Source: Plumapathes pennacea
Taxonomy: Eukaryota > Cnidaria > Anthozoa > Antipatharia > Myriopathidae
Direction: 5' to 3'
Assembly: GCA_964036295.1 (NCBI GenBank)
Contig: OZ038467.1
Coordinates: 6,627,001 to 6,691,000 of the forward strand
Length of the DNA stretch: 64,000 nucleotides
Part shown: in pieces, positions 1-14,700 of the stretch
Layout: each line of letters starts with the position of its first letter
How positions within the stretch are numbered: the first letter of the stretch is position 1
Program-made: the position numbers and the translations under genes
The notes under the pieces: generated by a model
Seen by the model: the letters and a program-made list of their open reading frames with translations, nothing else
What the model was told of the DNA's origin: nothing
Database searches by the model: none

Positions 1-2453
1 AAATCGACAGAAACTTGGGATTTGCTTTTCTTGGACTTCTTCTTCTTCCTCTTCTTTGTGGAAGTCTCTTCTAGGACTTCTTCCGAAGTCTCCTTGGTAG
101 CTGGCGTTGGTACTGAAGACTTTGGAATTTTACCTTTCTGCATTGATCCACAAGTCATTTCTAGAATTGCAGAATCACTGACATATTCAGTCCCAAGTTT
201 GCCTTTGAGATTCCAGCTGCCACCATAACACAAAAGAGAATGCTCTCCTGACAACACTTTCTTGGAGCGGTACAATTCAAACTGCTTCTTTGGAAGAGCA
301 GCCAGCTGTCGTGCCATTTCTTTAATTGTGCTCACCTAGAAGAGATGACACAAAATCAAAACTCTTTTCTTGTCACAAACAAAGAGTACACAATCGGACA
401 TATCAGATGCAAATGACTAGGCATTTTTCAGTTTAGAGAATGTAGTCAGAAGTGTTATGTATATTTTTGTAATACTATTGTATCATTAAGTTCTGAGCAT
501 AAAAAAATGGTCATTACCTATTTGACCTCTTGAATTGTAAAAGATAACATTTGTTGCTAAAATGTTTCTGCTTACAAGGTAAAAGCTCTCTCTGTGTCAA
601 CATTATTTTATCATGAAGTCCTTGAGCTACTGCAATGGTACAGTACCAAACATCTTTATCTATGTATATAATGGAGGTAGCCAGCTCTAGCTTTCACACA
701 CACATATTGCAATGATTTTGTATGCATGATTAAACATTGCATCCAATATACAGTGGAATCCTGATTTTTCAAACCTCCAGATTATTTGAACCAGTTTTTG
801 GCTCCCATGGCAAAAATGACCCTTAATGCAACCTTCAATTTTTTGAACCAATTTCCATTTCCAAGGAGATTAGAAAAATCAGGATTCCATGATAAATTAC
901 TAAAAAAACATGAGTGGGCTGTTGAAATAGGACATGGCCTTTTGACATGTTGCAAATATTATAAACCACAGAAATCTGCATGAGAAAAGAACAATGACAG
1001 CACAGTATTTTTTAACCTGAACCACAAAACTGTTAGTTGTTTGAGCTGTATGAAAGGGCTCTTATGCAGAATTTTAACTAAATGCCAAAAAATAACTGAA
1101 ATCTACAAGAGACATACTGACAGGTGTCAAAAGATAAGGCTTTCTTTGTGACAATACTTTCATTGAAGATTCCTGTACTAAACTATAACAGTTTATAACA
1201 GGAACTAATGCAGCACATCTATGTATAAACTACTGTATATCACGTTCACAAAAATAGTGAAGGCACCACTGGCTATTTTAAGATTGCAAAACGATGATGA
1301 AAGATCCCCTGGATAAAAATAACAGCAACCGGCTGGCGTTATAACAACTAAACTAAACATAACCATCAATATTTATCCAATTAATAATAAATTGTTTTAG
1401 GTCAACACGGCCGAAAAGTGAAGGACGAGAGCGCAAATCGCCAGACTGTATGGGCGTAAAGAAGAATATTAGCGGAGCGGCGGACGTGAAAAAACCGGCG
1501 GGATCATTGCAAGCGACCCCCTCAACAAAAAGCGATCGTACACTTGTTGACTGCGGAATATTGAGCTCGTAGCAGCACAACGTTTTCAAATTCTCGAGAA
1601 TTCTATAGAATTTCAGGCTAGGACGAAAAAAAATTCAAACAGAAACACATACGACTGTGGCCATGCAATACACTTGGGACATGGCGTGGCGCGCGTGGAC
1701 GTGGTCGATCGAGCTGAAATCGTCCGAAGTCCAACCTAAAGTTTGTATGAAACGATCAACCCGAAAAATGATTGCACAGATATACTCGTCTTCCACATCT
1801 GTTATAATCGCACGTCGTCTTGTGAGAGTTGATTCTAAAATAAGTACATTCTGCAGAAAGTACAACTCACCTAATTATGCAGTTGTACTTAACCCAAAAG
1901 ACGGGAGAAACTCTTGCCTCAATGTTTGAGTGAAACGTGCATGTACGTCGCGCAACAACTATCCGAGTCGTACAATAGCGATCGTTGAGCAATAGCGATC
2001 ATACGTTGTTAAACCAGTAAGGGTGTGATCTCATGAAGGACTATGGGAAAACCTGACCAGTGTCGCAACCTCATTGCATAATACTAAACCCGAACTTGAT
2101 CACATGCATATTAATCACTGCTGACGCATACAGTTTGGCCACCAAGGCCATCTGGGTACACTTACTACTTGACCAGGCTGTCTCTCAACTACACAGCCAG
2201 CATGCACGTGGACAAATATACTGTAAGGGCCTGTCATGTTTGCATGGCAACCGCCGACTGATGACAAAATTCAAAGTGAAATTTCACAGCGAAGACTTAC
2301 GCGTTCGGTTGCTATGCACGAAGGGATGCTGTCATAGAGAACAAGGAACTTTTCTACTTCATCAGCTTGAAGTGCTTCCGACAGGCTTAAAGCTATATTG
2401 ATCTCTTCACGGTCTAATCCTTCATCAACAATATCTCCCGCACAAGCCGCCAT
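1..2453 (-). CDS. Unrecognised gene, first two coding exons (3' part outside window)
   Basis: Exon 1 is complement(2301..2453), 51 codons, starting MAACAGDIVDEGLDREE and ending SCIATER before a good donor (CGC|GTAAGT). Exon 2 is complement(1..335), preceded by a pyrimidine-rich acceptor (TCTCTTCTAG). Both junctions are phase 0, so they join as ...CIATER-VSTIKEMARQLAAL... with an open frame to the window edge. Exon 2 has an amphipathic helix-like stretch (KEMARQLAALPKKQFELYR), a conserved-looking segment (LCYGGSWNLKGKLG), then a Ser/Thr/Glu-rich and a very Lys-rich tail (KRKKKKSKKSKS) that suggests a nuclear protein. I do not recognise the family and assign no function. Its start codon lies about 314 bp from the SART3 start on the other strand, so the two probably share a promoter. 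Confidence 0.6.
751..891. repeat. Short TIR element (MITE-like), copy 1
   Basis: Begins CAGTGGAATCCTGATTTTTC and ends with the inverse GAAAAATCAGGATTCCA. A diverged relative with matching ends lies at 3874-4030. No coding capacity. It sits in the intron of the minus-strand gene. Confidence 0.55.
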
Positions 2454-2766
2454 TTTCTATCCGCATCCATTTGATTTTTCTCCTGTCATCTTCAGTTGAT
2501 AGTTCTGAGCATGCTCCGTTGGGGCTTCCGTTCGTCGTGCTGTATTTCGCGGGCTCGAAGTCGAGTTTGTCACGCAAAAGTCGGCAACATCCCATGGTCA
2601 GAAAAGAACGGCATACTCCAAATACTTTCGCTAAAGATGTTACAACGCAAAGTGGAAGCGTTTCTACTTGTTTCTATGCGACGAAAGTTTGAGGGCATCC
2701 TCCCCCTCCCCACCTGTTTCGGACGACGAGCACCCATAAAGCTGTTCGCGCTTGTCAGTATCCAAT
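2454..2766. promoter_or_regulatory. Putative bidirectional promoter
   Basis: This interval separates two divergent start codons: the unrecognised minus-strand gene (2453) and SART3 (2767). It is more GC-rich than the flanking introns and holds no other supported gene. No TATA box is evident. The call rests on head-to-head geometry only, and transcription start sites cannot be placed. Confidence 0.45.
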
Positions 2767-5700
2767 ATGGCGGAAAATATGAAGATGGATGTTGATGACG
2801 GCGACGAACAAGAGACGTTGGAAGAGGAAGTACAGAACTCCGAAGACGACAGTGGTCCCGACGAGGATGGGTCAGAAGATTTGGAAGACAATGAGCAGAT
2901 TTTGGACCCAAAGATTCAGCAGCTGGAACTGCTAGTAAGTACACAAGAGTGCATTGGCTCTATTAAATTGGCCGCGTGTAGACGCCAGCTGTCATTGTCC
3001 TTTTTGGCGATTATCGTTGGATAAAGGGAGGTACGGTATGTCTTGCAAAACCGGCCAACCCATCCGCTTGAGGGAATATTCCGCATCCACGTCTCGATTT
3101 GAAGAGCTTCTCATACTAAATGACATAAAAGTCAAGGGGCATCATATTTTCGACTCATTGGGCTATTCCACTTATGTGCGCACAACCCCTCCCCTCTACT
3201 GAGGGGTGTGGAATATCCATGGAAGAGACTTATTTAAAAATTAACCTTGCAGAGGGGGAGGGGAGGGGGGCTTATTTTAAAAGATGTCAACAAGAGGTTC
3301 TGTATTTTCAAAATTCACATTTACACGTACAGGGCTGTATATTATGTACTATGTGAACTATGATTCATGTCCTGGCAAATCCTTTGCTATGGTATGGTGC
3401 ATTCAAACTGTTAAAATGATTATTTCATCCTCCTCTTCATCTTTAGATGTGGGAAATGTAATGTTTAAAATACATCACCGATTCCAAGCATCTAATGCAC
3501 TTTATTTGTCTTGTTTCTCTGCTAATTGTGGTGCTCCCAGTCAACAGGATGAAAATGGGAGGGGAGGGGGGACTTATTAGAGCATTTAAGATATAGTATC
3601 CAATTTCATAATCACTCATGTACTGTATATCCTTTAGTTACAAACTGAATTGGACTCATTTTGTGTCTTGATCAGGTTGCCAGTAATCCATACCATTATG
3701 ATTCTCACACTGAACTGATCAAGTTGTTAAGAAGCTCTGGTGACCTGGACAGAGTGAGGGATGCAAGGGAAGGCATGAGTAAAATATTCCCTCTAACTGA
3801 AGGTACAATGTTCATAACATATGATATAATACATTATATCTCCAAGCCGACATAGTCTACCATAAAACTGCAACAGTGGCATCCTGATTTTTTAAACCCC
3901 TGCCTGATTATTTGAACCAAAATTGTTTCCTTAAACCTGTTAAACTGTAATTTTACCCCTGAGTCGAACTCCTGATAACTCAAACCAATTTTCGTTTCCC
4001 TTCAAGGTTAAAAAATTTAGGATTCCACTGCAGTTCTAAAACTAAAGCTTATAGTTTTCACAGTACGTACTTAGCATTCCACTGTTTAAATATTTCCTCT
4101 GCTTATCTATCTAATCCTGCTCACAGTATCTTGTTGTTTGTCTGCAGTATGTTGTTCAAAGCCTTGGTGTTTCAAGGCTATGTGATGTACCACAGCATGG
4201 AGATTACTATCAGTAGTATTGTTGATTGACTAGTGTTCTGAATCATTGTATTTCAGAGCTGTGGCTAGAATGGATTCAAGATGAGATCCCCCTAGCAATT
4301 ATACCAGAACAAAAGAAGAACATCATTTCTCTTTTTGAACGGGCTGTACAAGACTACCAATGTAAGTTAGTCTTGATAATGAACTTGTGCCACTGATTGT
4401 CAAATGTCACTAGTTTATAACCCTTTTGTTTCCAAGAGTGATCAACTCGAAATTTTTCCTTCAGTCTCTCACCAGAGATATATCATAGAGTATAGAGAAT
4501 TTGCCACTTGATAGTTTGCTCAGATGAAACCTGATTGGACTATCAATTCTCACTCACATATTATTTTCTTCTTTAGTGATTAAGTTAATTTGTATTTTGA
4601 GCTAGAGAGTGAAAGGGTAGGTCAGTATGGACTGTGAAATCAATAAGCCAGTTCTCTACCACATCAGGAACTTGCACAGGTATAAAAAGTGAACAAAAAT
4701 CCTGAACTTTGATGATGATAGTATGCAGTGCTCATGATTTAGTGTTTGTTAATTTTTTTTCTTTTTGAAGCCGTGAGAATCTGGATTCAATATTGTCAGT
4801 TCTTGATGGACAACATGGAGGGGCAGAATGGGATCGATGAAGTGAGATCAGTGTTTGAGAAAGCCATAACTGCTGCAGGGCTTCATGTTACAGAGGTAAG
4901 GGTATCCTTCAAACATTAAACTACAATCAGGGTCACAGACATAAGTCCTCCTCCAGCTCTTTTCCTTCTTCTTCTTCTTCATAAGTGCTCCTCCTCCTCT
5001 TCTTTTTTATAAACTGTGCTCCTCCTCCTTTTCTTCATAAGTGCTCGTCTTCTTCATATTTATATGTGCTCCTCCTCTTCTGCTTTATAAGATGTGCTCT
5101 TCCTCCTGACTCCTTTTTAAGTGCTTCTTCTCCTCTTCTTTTTTATAAACTGTGCTCCTCCTCCTTTTCTTCATAAGTGCTCGTCTTCTTCATATTTATA
5201 TGTGCTCCTCCTCTTCTGCTTTATAAGATGTGCTCTTCCTCCTGACTCCTTTTTAAGTGCTTCTTCTCCTCTTCTTTTTTATAAACTGTGCTCCTCCTCC
5301 TTTTCTTCATAAGTGTTCATCTGCTTCATATTTATATGTGCTCCTCCTCTTCTGCTTTATAAGATGTGCTCTTCCTCCTGACTTTTTAAGTGCTTCTTCT
5401 CTTCTTCACTATTCTCCTCTTCTTCCTAATTGCTCCTCTTCCTCTTCTTCTTCATAATTATCCTCCTCATCTTCTTCATGTCTCCTGTGTCTTCTGTTCT
5501 CCCTGTTAGGGTGCTTCCATTTGGGATGGTTATCGGGAGTTTGAGATGGCCATTCTGGATTCTTTCGAGGTAATTTTCCCTTTATATTTATAGTTAAAAT
5601 GAGGACAAGTGGAATGAGCTTGTCAACATTTGTAGCTACATAGTAGTGCTTGTTACAATAATTATTTATAATAATAATAATAATATTATTAATATTAATA

Positions 5701-8700
5701 TTAATAATATTATCAATTAATGATTGATATTAATAATTATTATTACAATATTGTTAGTAATTATTATTTATGATATTATTTTTCCCACCAGAAGTTTTTG
5801 TGTTGAAAAGTTAAGATTAGGAGCTGTAGTTTAGCTTGCAAAAATGTTACATGAAATGTATTGATTGTTAGGGTGTGAATCTTTTATAGAAGTACAGCAT
5901 TTGGAGTACATGAAATCTACAAATATGTCAACATACTGACTGTACATCATAGATATTACTGTACAGATGTTTATTGCTAACTGTACCGCACTGGTATTGA
6001 GCTAATAATATTTTTATCACATCCATTTCTTGTAGCAAATGGCTTTTGATGATAGTTCAGATACACTAGAAGAAAAAATGTAAGTTACCATATAAGATTA
6101 CAGCTTCAGTGCTTTACATTAACGGTTGCCCGCTTGCCCGGGACAACCAAAACTTTTGGTCGGGCAGGTAAATTCTGGGCCGGGCAACTAGAAATTATGA
6201 AACTTTCTATTGCTTGAAGTCAATCTACAGTCTGAAGGGCAACCAACCTAAAACCTTAATGTCGAGCACTGAGCTTGTGCATGTACAAGTTGTCACATAT
6301 ATACTGTGCCAGACTATGTCTATCTACTTCTGTCAAAAACTTTTTTTTCATAGGCATCAACTTGTAAATAACACAGGGTCAAGCAGTTTTTCTTTGTCAA
6401 CATTTTCACTCAAGTTCGTAATGCAGATTCTCATTTTAAAATTAAAATGCCATTTACTATGAAAATGCAAACAGCTTTTATCTAAGCAAGGGATCAAATG
6501 CCAAGTTCTCCATATTATGTGATATATTTTTTTTAGTGAGAGACCGAAGGAGAAAATTGAAGTTGATCACTCCAGGAGTTCAAAAGTTAAGAGATCTGTC
6601 TGATTGTTTTACAGAGCTGCTCAGAGGGAAAAAGTGAAATCCCTATTCAGACGACAAGTGACAATTCCACTTCTGGGTGAGAAATTGTACCATAGACGTG
6701 CATCATACTATTATCATTCATTTCACGTCACAATGGTTGCATGTATGACTTGTATATAGTATACATTATTTTAGTCTGTAACATTTTACAGATTATAATT
6801 AGACAAACTAAAATAATGTACATATACAAGTCGTTCATGCAACCTATATAAAAAATAAAAAACACTTGAAAATTATGTTTGCAGCTTACATTACTAAACT
6901 AAATTGAGTATCCATGTACACAGTGATAAAGTTCAGTCTTCCTGTAGGGATGCAGAGTACTTTCAAGGATTTTGAGGATTGGCTTGAAGAATCTGTGCCT
7001 GACTCCGTTACTCAGATATACGAGAAAGCTGTGGCAAAGATGGAAGAGTGCTTACCTTTTGAAGATGCTCTGGTGGGTAAATCATTGAGTGTTTTATCCC
7101 CAATATTATCTATACTCTATACTATACCATGAATCTCTTCTGAGAGACTAAAGGAGATTGAAGTTACGTCGTTTTCTCCTTGGTGTAAAGTGAACTGTCC
7201 TTTTCAATTCTCTCCAAAATCAGGTTTCTGCTGAGCCCCCGAAGTTGGCTGAATTCAAGTCATACTTGGAGTACGAGCTGAAAAAGGCTGACCCGGCCAG
7301 GATACAGTGTCTTTACGAGAGGGCGCTAAAGGCAAATTGTCTTGTCAGCGAGTTGTGGACAGAGTACACCAGTTATCTGGTAAGACGAGGGAGAAATGTG
7401 AAGAATTACTCCCGCGTGCTTTTCTTCCATTTTCCATCCATCTGATCCATCCATTTATTCGCTTACCAGCGATTTCAGGAAATTGCTCTTTGGAAGCATA
7501 GGGTGGTCGCTTTACGAGAGGTTTCACCAATCAATAGTAATTTGAGTGAGAAACCAATCGGTATTTTTGTTAATGGTCGATTAACGATCGCGCATTTCGT
7601 GCGCAACATTTCGTGCGCCAGTCTTTGTAAATTCTCAAGGGTTAAAAACCCTTGACAGCCCGGAGCGACTTATTTCTATGATATGATTATATTTGCTTTG
7701 CTCCGATTAATTTTCGCCAGCAATAAAGAACTGCACACAACTAAAAGCAGAAGAATTCTAAAGTTAGTGGCAATGACCAAAACCGCAAGTACATGTCAAC
7801 AAGTGTATCAGATTTCCCTAAAATTTATTTAACTTGAAACTCAGCCAGAAGAAAAAGGCATAGTTTTCTTTACTTACGTATTTAGTTTGAACGCAGCCTA
7901 GATTGGAGTATCATGGCTTCTGATAAATATGTAGGCGTCGAAGAGGCTGTGCATGATAACTGGATAATGAAGTCACGGATATGCCTTCTTTCTTTGCTGG
8001 CGTGGGACTTCTCGTTACGGTTCAGTTCGAAATGATTGCCGCAGTGTTTTGGAGATAATTCTAAATTCTCCCATTTCGAGCGCCACACTCAGCTTTATAA
8101 TTTTCACCCTCTGCCGCCTTGTAAATGGATGGTTTTAAAACTGAGACTAATTCAATTACGCGGTTCAGCGAAAGTGGAGGCCCGCGGAAACGGATGCAAA
8201 CTCAACATACCTAACATTTGAGCAAATCAGTTTTAAAATGTGACCTTGAGCCAGTCCTAGTACCCTACGCCCGCGACAGTACTTTTAACAATTTCGCGAG
8301 TTTAGAGCTGCCTTGCTGCGTTGATTTTCTAACGGCAGCAGTCACCGCAGTTCACTTGCTCCGACGAAGCAAGCGCTCCAAACTGTCAGTAGGTTTCACA
8401 CATCGTCTCTCAGTCGATTCAATAAAAACGTCTTCCTCCACACCGACGCAGTCAAAATCTACTGTAGTTCCTTTCAGTGCTTGTTTTCCATGTATCGATT
8501 GCAGTTGTAGACTCTTGAGCTGTCCCACGGCCATCTTACGGCGGGCGCCGTAAGACAGCGGAAGAGTCGGTACGATATAAATTGGGTCAGCAGTGACGAC
8601 ATCATTGGCGAAAGTTTCAATTTACGTGCCTTCCGTAAATGCTTCTGATATTCTGGACGAGAAATTCGGTTGTACTACACGGGAAGCAAGCAACACTTAA

Positions 8701-11700
8701 GCAGTTCTTTTCCGGAAAAAAATTGACAAATTTTAAAATTAACTAAAAGAACTACGCATGCGCACTATATATTTTGCATCCCATATCCTTGAAAGATCAG
8801 CAGATTTTAGATATATATACCTGCAAGGGAGTATCTTATGTTTGAGGTCCGGAATGGTTGAGGTTGCTCATTTAGGGAAAAAAAAAAAAAAAAAAAATTA
8901 TGATTACAAACTTATTTGAGTTCCAGAGCCCTCTTCCGGCTTATGACCTCACTTTTTTTCCTTTTTGTTATTTTAAGTTTGTCATATGTATATGTTGTGC
9001 AGCGTTTCCTTGGTATCCAGTATAAACAATATAAACTTTGCTTTATGTACTGCGCACTTAAACTCTGCGAGTTGAATCCCCTTGATCCGGCCACGTGAAA
9101 TCCGGAACTCAAATCATTCAATCAATTTTACACCCGCAGCCCACCTTTTGGGTGCAAGGGCTGATAAGTCAGCAACGACTTATTTTGCAATATAGCTGTT
9201 ATTTTAGAAAACTTATGGTAAAATAAAAACTTTCGCTTGCGCGCATTGTTTACTGTTTATTTAAGAGACGTCAATCACACGCGCGTGGGCTGCGTAAAGT
9301 AGAAATTCGTGAAGTAGAAATTGCGCGATCGCATTACCTTCAGGAAGGTATTCGCTTACTTGAGGTGTTCGCTCAGGGAGGTTCCACTGCAACTTAATCG
9401 AGCTTTGAACAACCGAGTTGTCTCAAGGAACGTCTAACCCTGGGACGTTCTTCTTTCTCGTCAGGACTCCAAGCTTAAAATCACGTCTGTAGTGTTACCA
9501 GTCCACGAGCGAGCCACCAGGAACTGTGCGTGGGTCTCTGTTCTGTGGCAAAACTACATGAGAGCACTGGTGCGTTCAGTATCCTTAGTTCAAAATGAAG
9601 ATTCTCTCAACCTTTTATGAAGTAAATGTATGAGTGATCTAATGAGAATTGATATTTTACTCAGGTTTTATCAATTATTGCTATCAAAATCCAAGTTCTC
9701 CAGAGACTGAAGAAGATTACAGTTAATGTGCAACATGTTTCTAATGGTTTATTTTAATTCCCTACCCAACAAGGAACGCGCCAAACAAGACCATGTTAAA
9801 GTAAAAGGTAAGAGACTGGCTGAGGAGAAGAGAGTGTATGTATGCGTGAGAATGATGTGTGATGTGTGTGCGAGAGTGATTGATTTTGTGAAGTGAATGC
9901 GAGTAAGTGAGTGGGAGAAGTGGTATCACGCGGTGTTAAGTGCGATGTTCCGCACCTAACTTGATGCAGATACAATGGTTTAATAAAACTCATTTGTGCA
10001 TTTTCAGGAACTCTGGATAAAGCGCTGACGTGTGGTTTCTCCAATGCTGAAGACTACCAACAACTTTGGCATTGCTACTGCGATTACATGAGACGACGTG
10101 TACAGGACTGGACTGAAGGCAAGAGGACACTTGGACTGTCTTCCCGGCCCCTGCACACGACAGTGGCATCTGCCAATAGAGCGGCTTTCGATTCACGTTT
10201 TCAAAAATAAACATGAAAATGTTTTCTGAATTGGTTCTGTAGCGCAATTGTTTTTTTTATTTTGCTCCTGATTAGCGGAGAATACTGCCGTTTGGACCAA
10301 TCAGAAAGCGAACCAAGCGCAAAACCAAAGCAATCACATAAATTCTTTCGACAGCCATTATGAAACTGCTCTGTGGTGTTGGTGACACTAACAGTAAAGT
10401 ATTTTCTCTTGCTTTCCTCATCAGAGAGCCAAGACGTGAAGGAGTTGCGAGAGACGTTTAAGAATGCAATGGAGTATCTGCAGAACTGTAAGTCGTGACT
10501 CCTGGTAGCTGTTACCCTGGGTACGAGATGTTCTTTTGTGGACTACCCACCCGCGAGTTTTATTGTCTGGAATAAAATTTGGATTGTTCTATTTTCGGCA
10601 GATTTTGGACAAAGTGGTGACCCGACGGCCCTTCTCGGCAGATATTGGGCCAGAATAGAGGTACACACATGTTTACCATGTACAGACAGCATTCAGTTTA
10701 GTAACATTCAAACAAGTTTAGTAACATTTAAACAAGTTTAGTAACATTTAAACAAGTTTAGTAACATTCAAACAAGTTTAGTAACATTTAAACAAGTTTA
10801 GTAACATTCAAACAAGTTTAGTAACATTTAAACAAGTTTAGTAACATTCAAACAAGTTTAGTAACATTTAAACAAGTTTAGTAACATTCAAACAAGTTTA
10901 GCAACATTTAAACAAGTTTAACACTCGCTAAACCCCGGCCAACACATGTTTGCGACGCTCAGGAAATCCACCTCAAACTTACGAATATACAGTCCAGTTC
11001 TTACAGGAATGTCAGGGAGGTCATGTATGAATACAAATCAAATCCAGTATATATAAGTATATTTGTTTGTTGTTCAGGCATTTCACATTCGTAACGTGGC
11101 TGAGGCGCAAAAGATTTGGGAAAGTGTGATGTCAACTCACGGCCGGGAGGTGGAGTTCTGGCTTGAATACGCAAACCTGATGAGGTTAGGGTGTGTGACA
11201 CGCCCTTTGTAGTTTGTATTTTAGCATTTTTTGTCTCGTTGTATTTATCGCATTCGTGTACGTGCATTTGCGTGTACGTGTTATCTACTTGTGTGACAGC
11301 CATTTGCTGTTGTTTTTTTCAGCATCTTATCAATGTATTTGCACATTCGTGTAGGTACATTTGCGTGTTTGTGTTATTTAAGCAGAAGTGCTTGTGTATT
11401 TTTGTGCCAGGTCTTGTCGAGATATAAAGGTCTGCAGAAAAGTGCTGCATCGAGCTGTTCAGTCCGCCAGTGATAATCCAGAAATGGCTGTACAAGCCTT
11501 GATGAGCTTTGAGAGAGAAGAAGGTGAGGGAACCACACAAAATGCTGGTGGGAGCTCGCGGTTTTCTAACGATCTGTAAACATTAAACAATGAACTCCTT
11601 TTTGGCGAGGAAATATGCACGGATAGTTGTCCGAGGATATTATCTGTTCCGAAACGTGAACAGCTGTGAGATTCGAGGAACAGATACTGTCCAAGGAAAA

Positions 11701-14700
11701 TTTTTCGTGGACATTTTCCGAAGCCAAAATAAGATACTTGTCTTCAAGTGGTTTAACTTCGCCATAACCGGCGTCATTGGTTCACGTGTCTCGATCCCAC
11801 CATACATGCGCGAGAGGCAATATTTGATAGTTGATTAGGTGGTAAAATATTTGATAGTAAATGAGATTGTTTCCCACACTACTTGTCTTCGCAACCACGT
11901 TGAATGTATCGTTGATCGTTTTTGAAGACAATTAAATTATTCTCCTGATGATATGCCGAGAGTGTTAGAAAATTGCGACCTTTTGAGATAGTTACTTAAT
12001 TTAGACAACGAAGCCCACTCATTCTCTTTCTGATCGTTTAGTCGTGTATTACCTTCGACTTTCTCTCGTCCCATCGTCCCCCATTCCTCCCACCAAAGAT
12101 GAATTTGTCATGCTTGCTTTTATGTTTTTACCAGGAACGCTAGAGGACTGGGACACAGCCTTTTCTCGTTGTCGTGTCCAGCTCCTTCGGGTAAACGAGA
12201 GACGAGCCAAGGTAAAAAGGCCCTGGATAATGACTGTTTACTTTCGCTCCTGAGAATGATCAGCTTCAATCTTCTCTTTTCATTTTCTTGCCTTAGATTA
12301 TTAAACAACAAGGAAAATCTGGTAATCGATGGCTTACTCAAGATGACAGCTGATTGATCTACCAATTCTTTGTCTTCTCAAGTGTTTGTGAGAATGTGTA
12401 TTTTGAATCAGCTGAATTTCTTGCAGGTTGCCGAGAAAGAAGCGGCCCAGGCGAAAGAAGAAGAACTTAAAGTAGAGCAGAGAAAGCAAAACAAAACAGA
12501 AAAGAGAGCTGAAAAGAGGGCGGAAAGAAGAGCCGAGAAGAAAGCCAAAAAAACGGACCAACCGCAAAGGAACCCACTCAAAAGGAAGGCAAGTGCAAGG
12601 TCTTGTGATAAAATGTTAAAGGGGTCCTTTTGGCCAATCCAATGTTTCTGGAAGTGTGTAAAAATTAAGGCTGTTTTGTTGCCCAGCACGAAAAAAGCAT
12701 AATGCAAATCGATTTGCCAAGAATGCTCCTAATGTTGCTAAACTTGTTTCACTGTTGCTAAACTTGTTTCAATATTTGCTAAACTTGTATTAAAAAAACC
12801 TGCTTGAATGCTGCTAAACGTTTTAAGACCAAACGAGAAGGGATGTTCCCATTCCTCGTTTCAGTAACATCCAACAAGAAGCGCAGCAATCCGAACAGTT
12901 GAAAACTTGTTTGAAAGTTGCTAAACTTGTTTCAATGTTGCTAAACTGGTTTGAATGCTGCTAAACTTGTTAAGACCCATCAAGAAGCGCAGTAATCTGA
13001 ACAGTCGAAAACAGAATTAGGATTAGCAGTTCATGTGCCATTTTTTGTTTGTTTTATTGAAGGCGCCCGCGGAGAGCAAAGAAAAACAAGACAAAAATGC
13101 AGAGGAGAGTAGCGAGCCGGCGGCAAAGAAACAACACGGTATTAAACGCGTCAGCAACAATAGCAACTTAACGAAGAAACACCAATTTCACCCACGAAAA
13201 CTTCAACCTGTTGTAGTGCCACACGGTTATTGGTGGAATTTTTCACCGAGCTCAGTGTGTTTTGCATTCTCATTTGCAGAGGAACCATCTGTTACGACAG
13301 AGGAGTCCACTGGTCAGGAAAACGAATCCACAAAAGAAGCACATCATCTCCACGACAGGTGGTTTTATTCCTCCTCTTCTTCTCTGCTAATCTTTTTTTT
13401 TTCTTAATTTAGCTTTCCTTGTCTTACCGTCATTCGTTTTATCGCTCGCTCCTTTTTTCTTTCTTTCTTTTTTTTTTTTTTTTTTTGCTCTTTTCCCACT
13501 ATGATTTATTCCGTTTTCTCTCGTTCTGTTTGCGAGTTTTTTTTTCTATGAGTACCATGGCACTTCTTTTCCTGTTGTACCAGTTGACATTTTGGTTTGC
13601 GACTTACTCGTTTAGTTGTCTTTCATTTCAGTACCAAGAATGCAAGATCAATTTTCCTCAGCAACTTGTTGTATTCAGTGGACGAAGAGCGTCTTAACAA
13701 GAGATTTTCACAGGTATCCGCGAACTTGTTGTTTATCGCCCTTCATCATAACTAGCGAATATGTGCAGTGGGCTAGACCACCCTTCCCCCATGAGTTTCT
13801 AAAGTACCGTGCATCCGCCTACAGTACGTAAACAGGTATTCGTTGTTCTTCGTCGTTTGGGGAGTCGCTCTTGGTACGTACAATGTTTACCTAACTCTTT
13901 GTTTTCACCCTGCACAGCTTGGCACAGTGAAGGAGGTTCGTTTGGTGAAAAATAGAATGGGACACTCTAAGGGGTACGCTTACATCGAGTTCGAGAACGA
14001 GGTGAGTTATTTAATGAAGTTCTTGCGTTTGTTTGTTTGTTGTTGTTGTTGTTGTTGTTGTTGTTTTGTGGGCGGCTTCTTTAACTGTGAACGTTGTCGA
14101 AAGGGGCCGTCGCAACCACAGTCCTTTGTGCACCGAAAACCCTCGATCCATCATTGGGCTATTTTTTTTTGTTTATTTTCATAAGTCATCAGTCCAGGCA
14201 GCGCTTGCCTTGGATCGTGAAAAGATGGATGGTCGCCCGATGTTCGTGTCGCAGTGTGTGGACAAAACCAAGAACCCAACCGCATTCAAGGTACTGTAGC
14301 CTGCTGTGCCCACATCTAGTCATACGCAGTTAAAATAGACTAGACAACAGCAAAGCGACTTCATTTACACCTGGTGCAGACAGGTTCGAAAACGAATTTG
14401 TGCTCAAGATGGACGCAGTTCTAAAACTTGTGTGAACGAGTCCATTTGGCCAGGGCTGTATGCTGATGACTTGTATGTCTTTTGAGCTTTGTCTGTTTTC
14501 TTTCTTTTCCCGCCATTTAGTGTTTCCCGCCATTTGATGCGTGAGTACGGGGTAAAGTGTGTGTGTGTTTTTTTTGTTTTCAGTATCCTACTTCTCTGGA
14601 CAAAAACACGCTGTTTGTCGCCAACATTCCGTTTGATATCCGGCAACCGGCGCTGGAGGAGCTCTTCAGTCCAGTAAGTAAACTGTGTTCCAACAAACTC

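Noticed and set aside
1353..1865. Overlapping ORFs of 76-90 codons upstream of SART3
   Set aside because: No splice support or recognisable features; they fall inside the intron of the minus-strand gene.
10695..10922. Regular 20-bp repeats resembling a CRISPR array
   Set aside because: No unique spacers and a eukaryotic intron context; it is a simple satellite.
12334..12707. Minus-strand ORFs opposite SART3 exon 18
   Set aside because: Antisense of a Lys/Glu-rich coding exon; a composition artefact.
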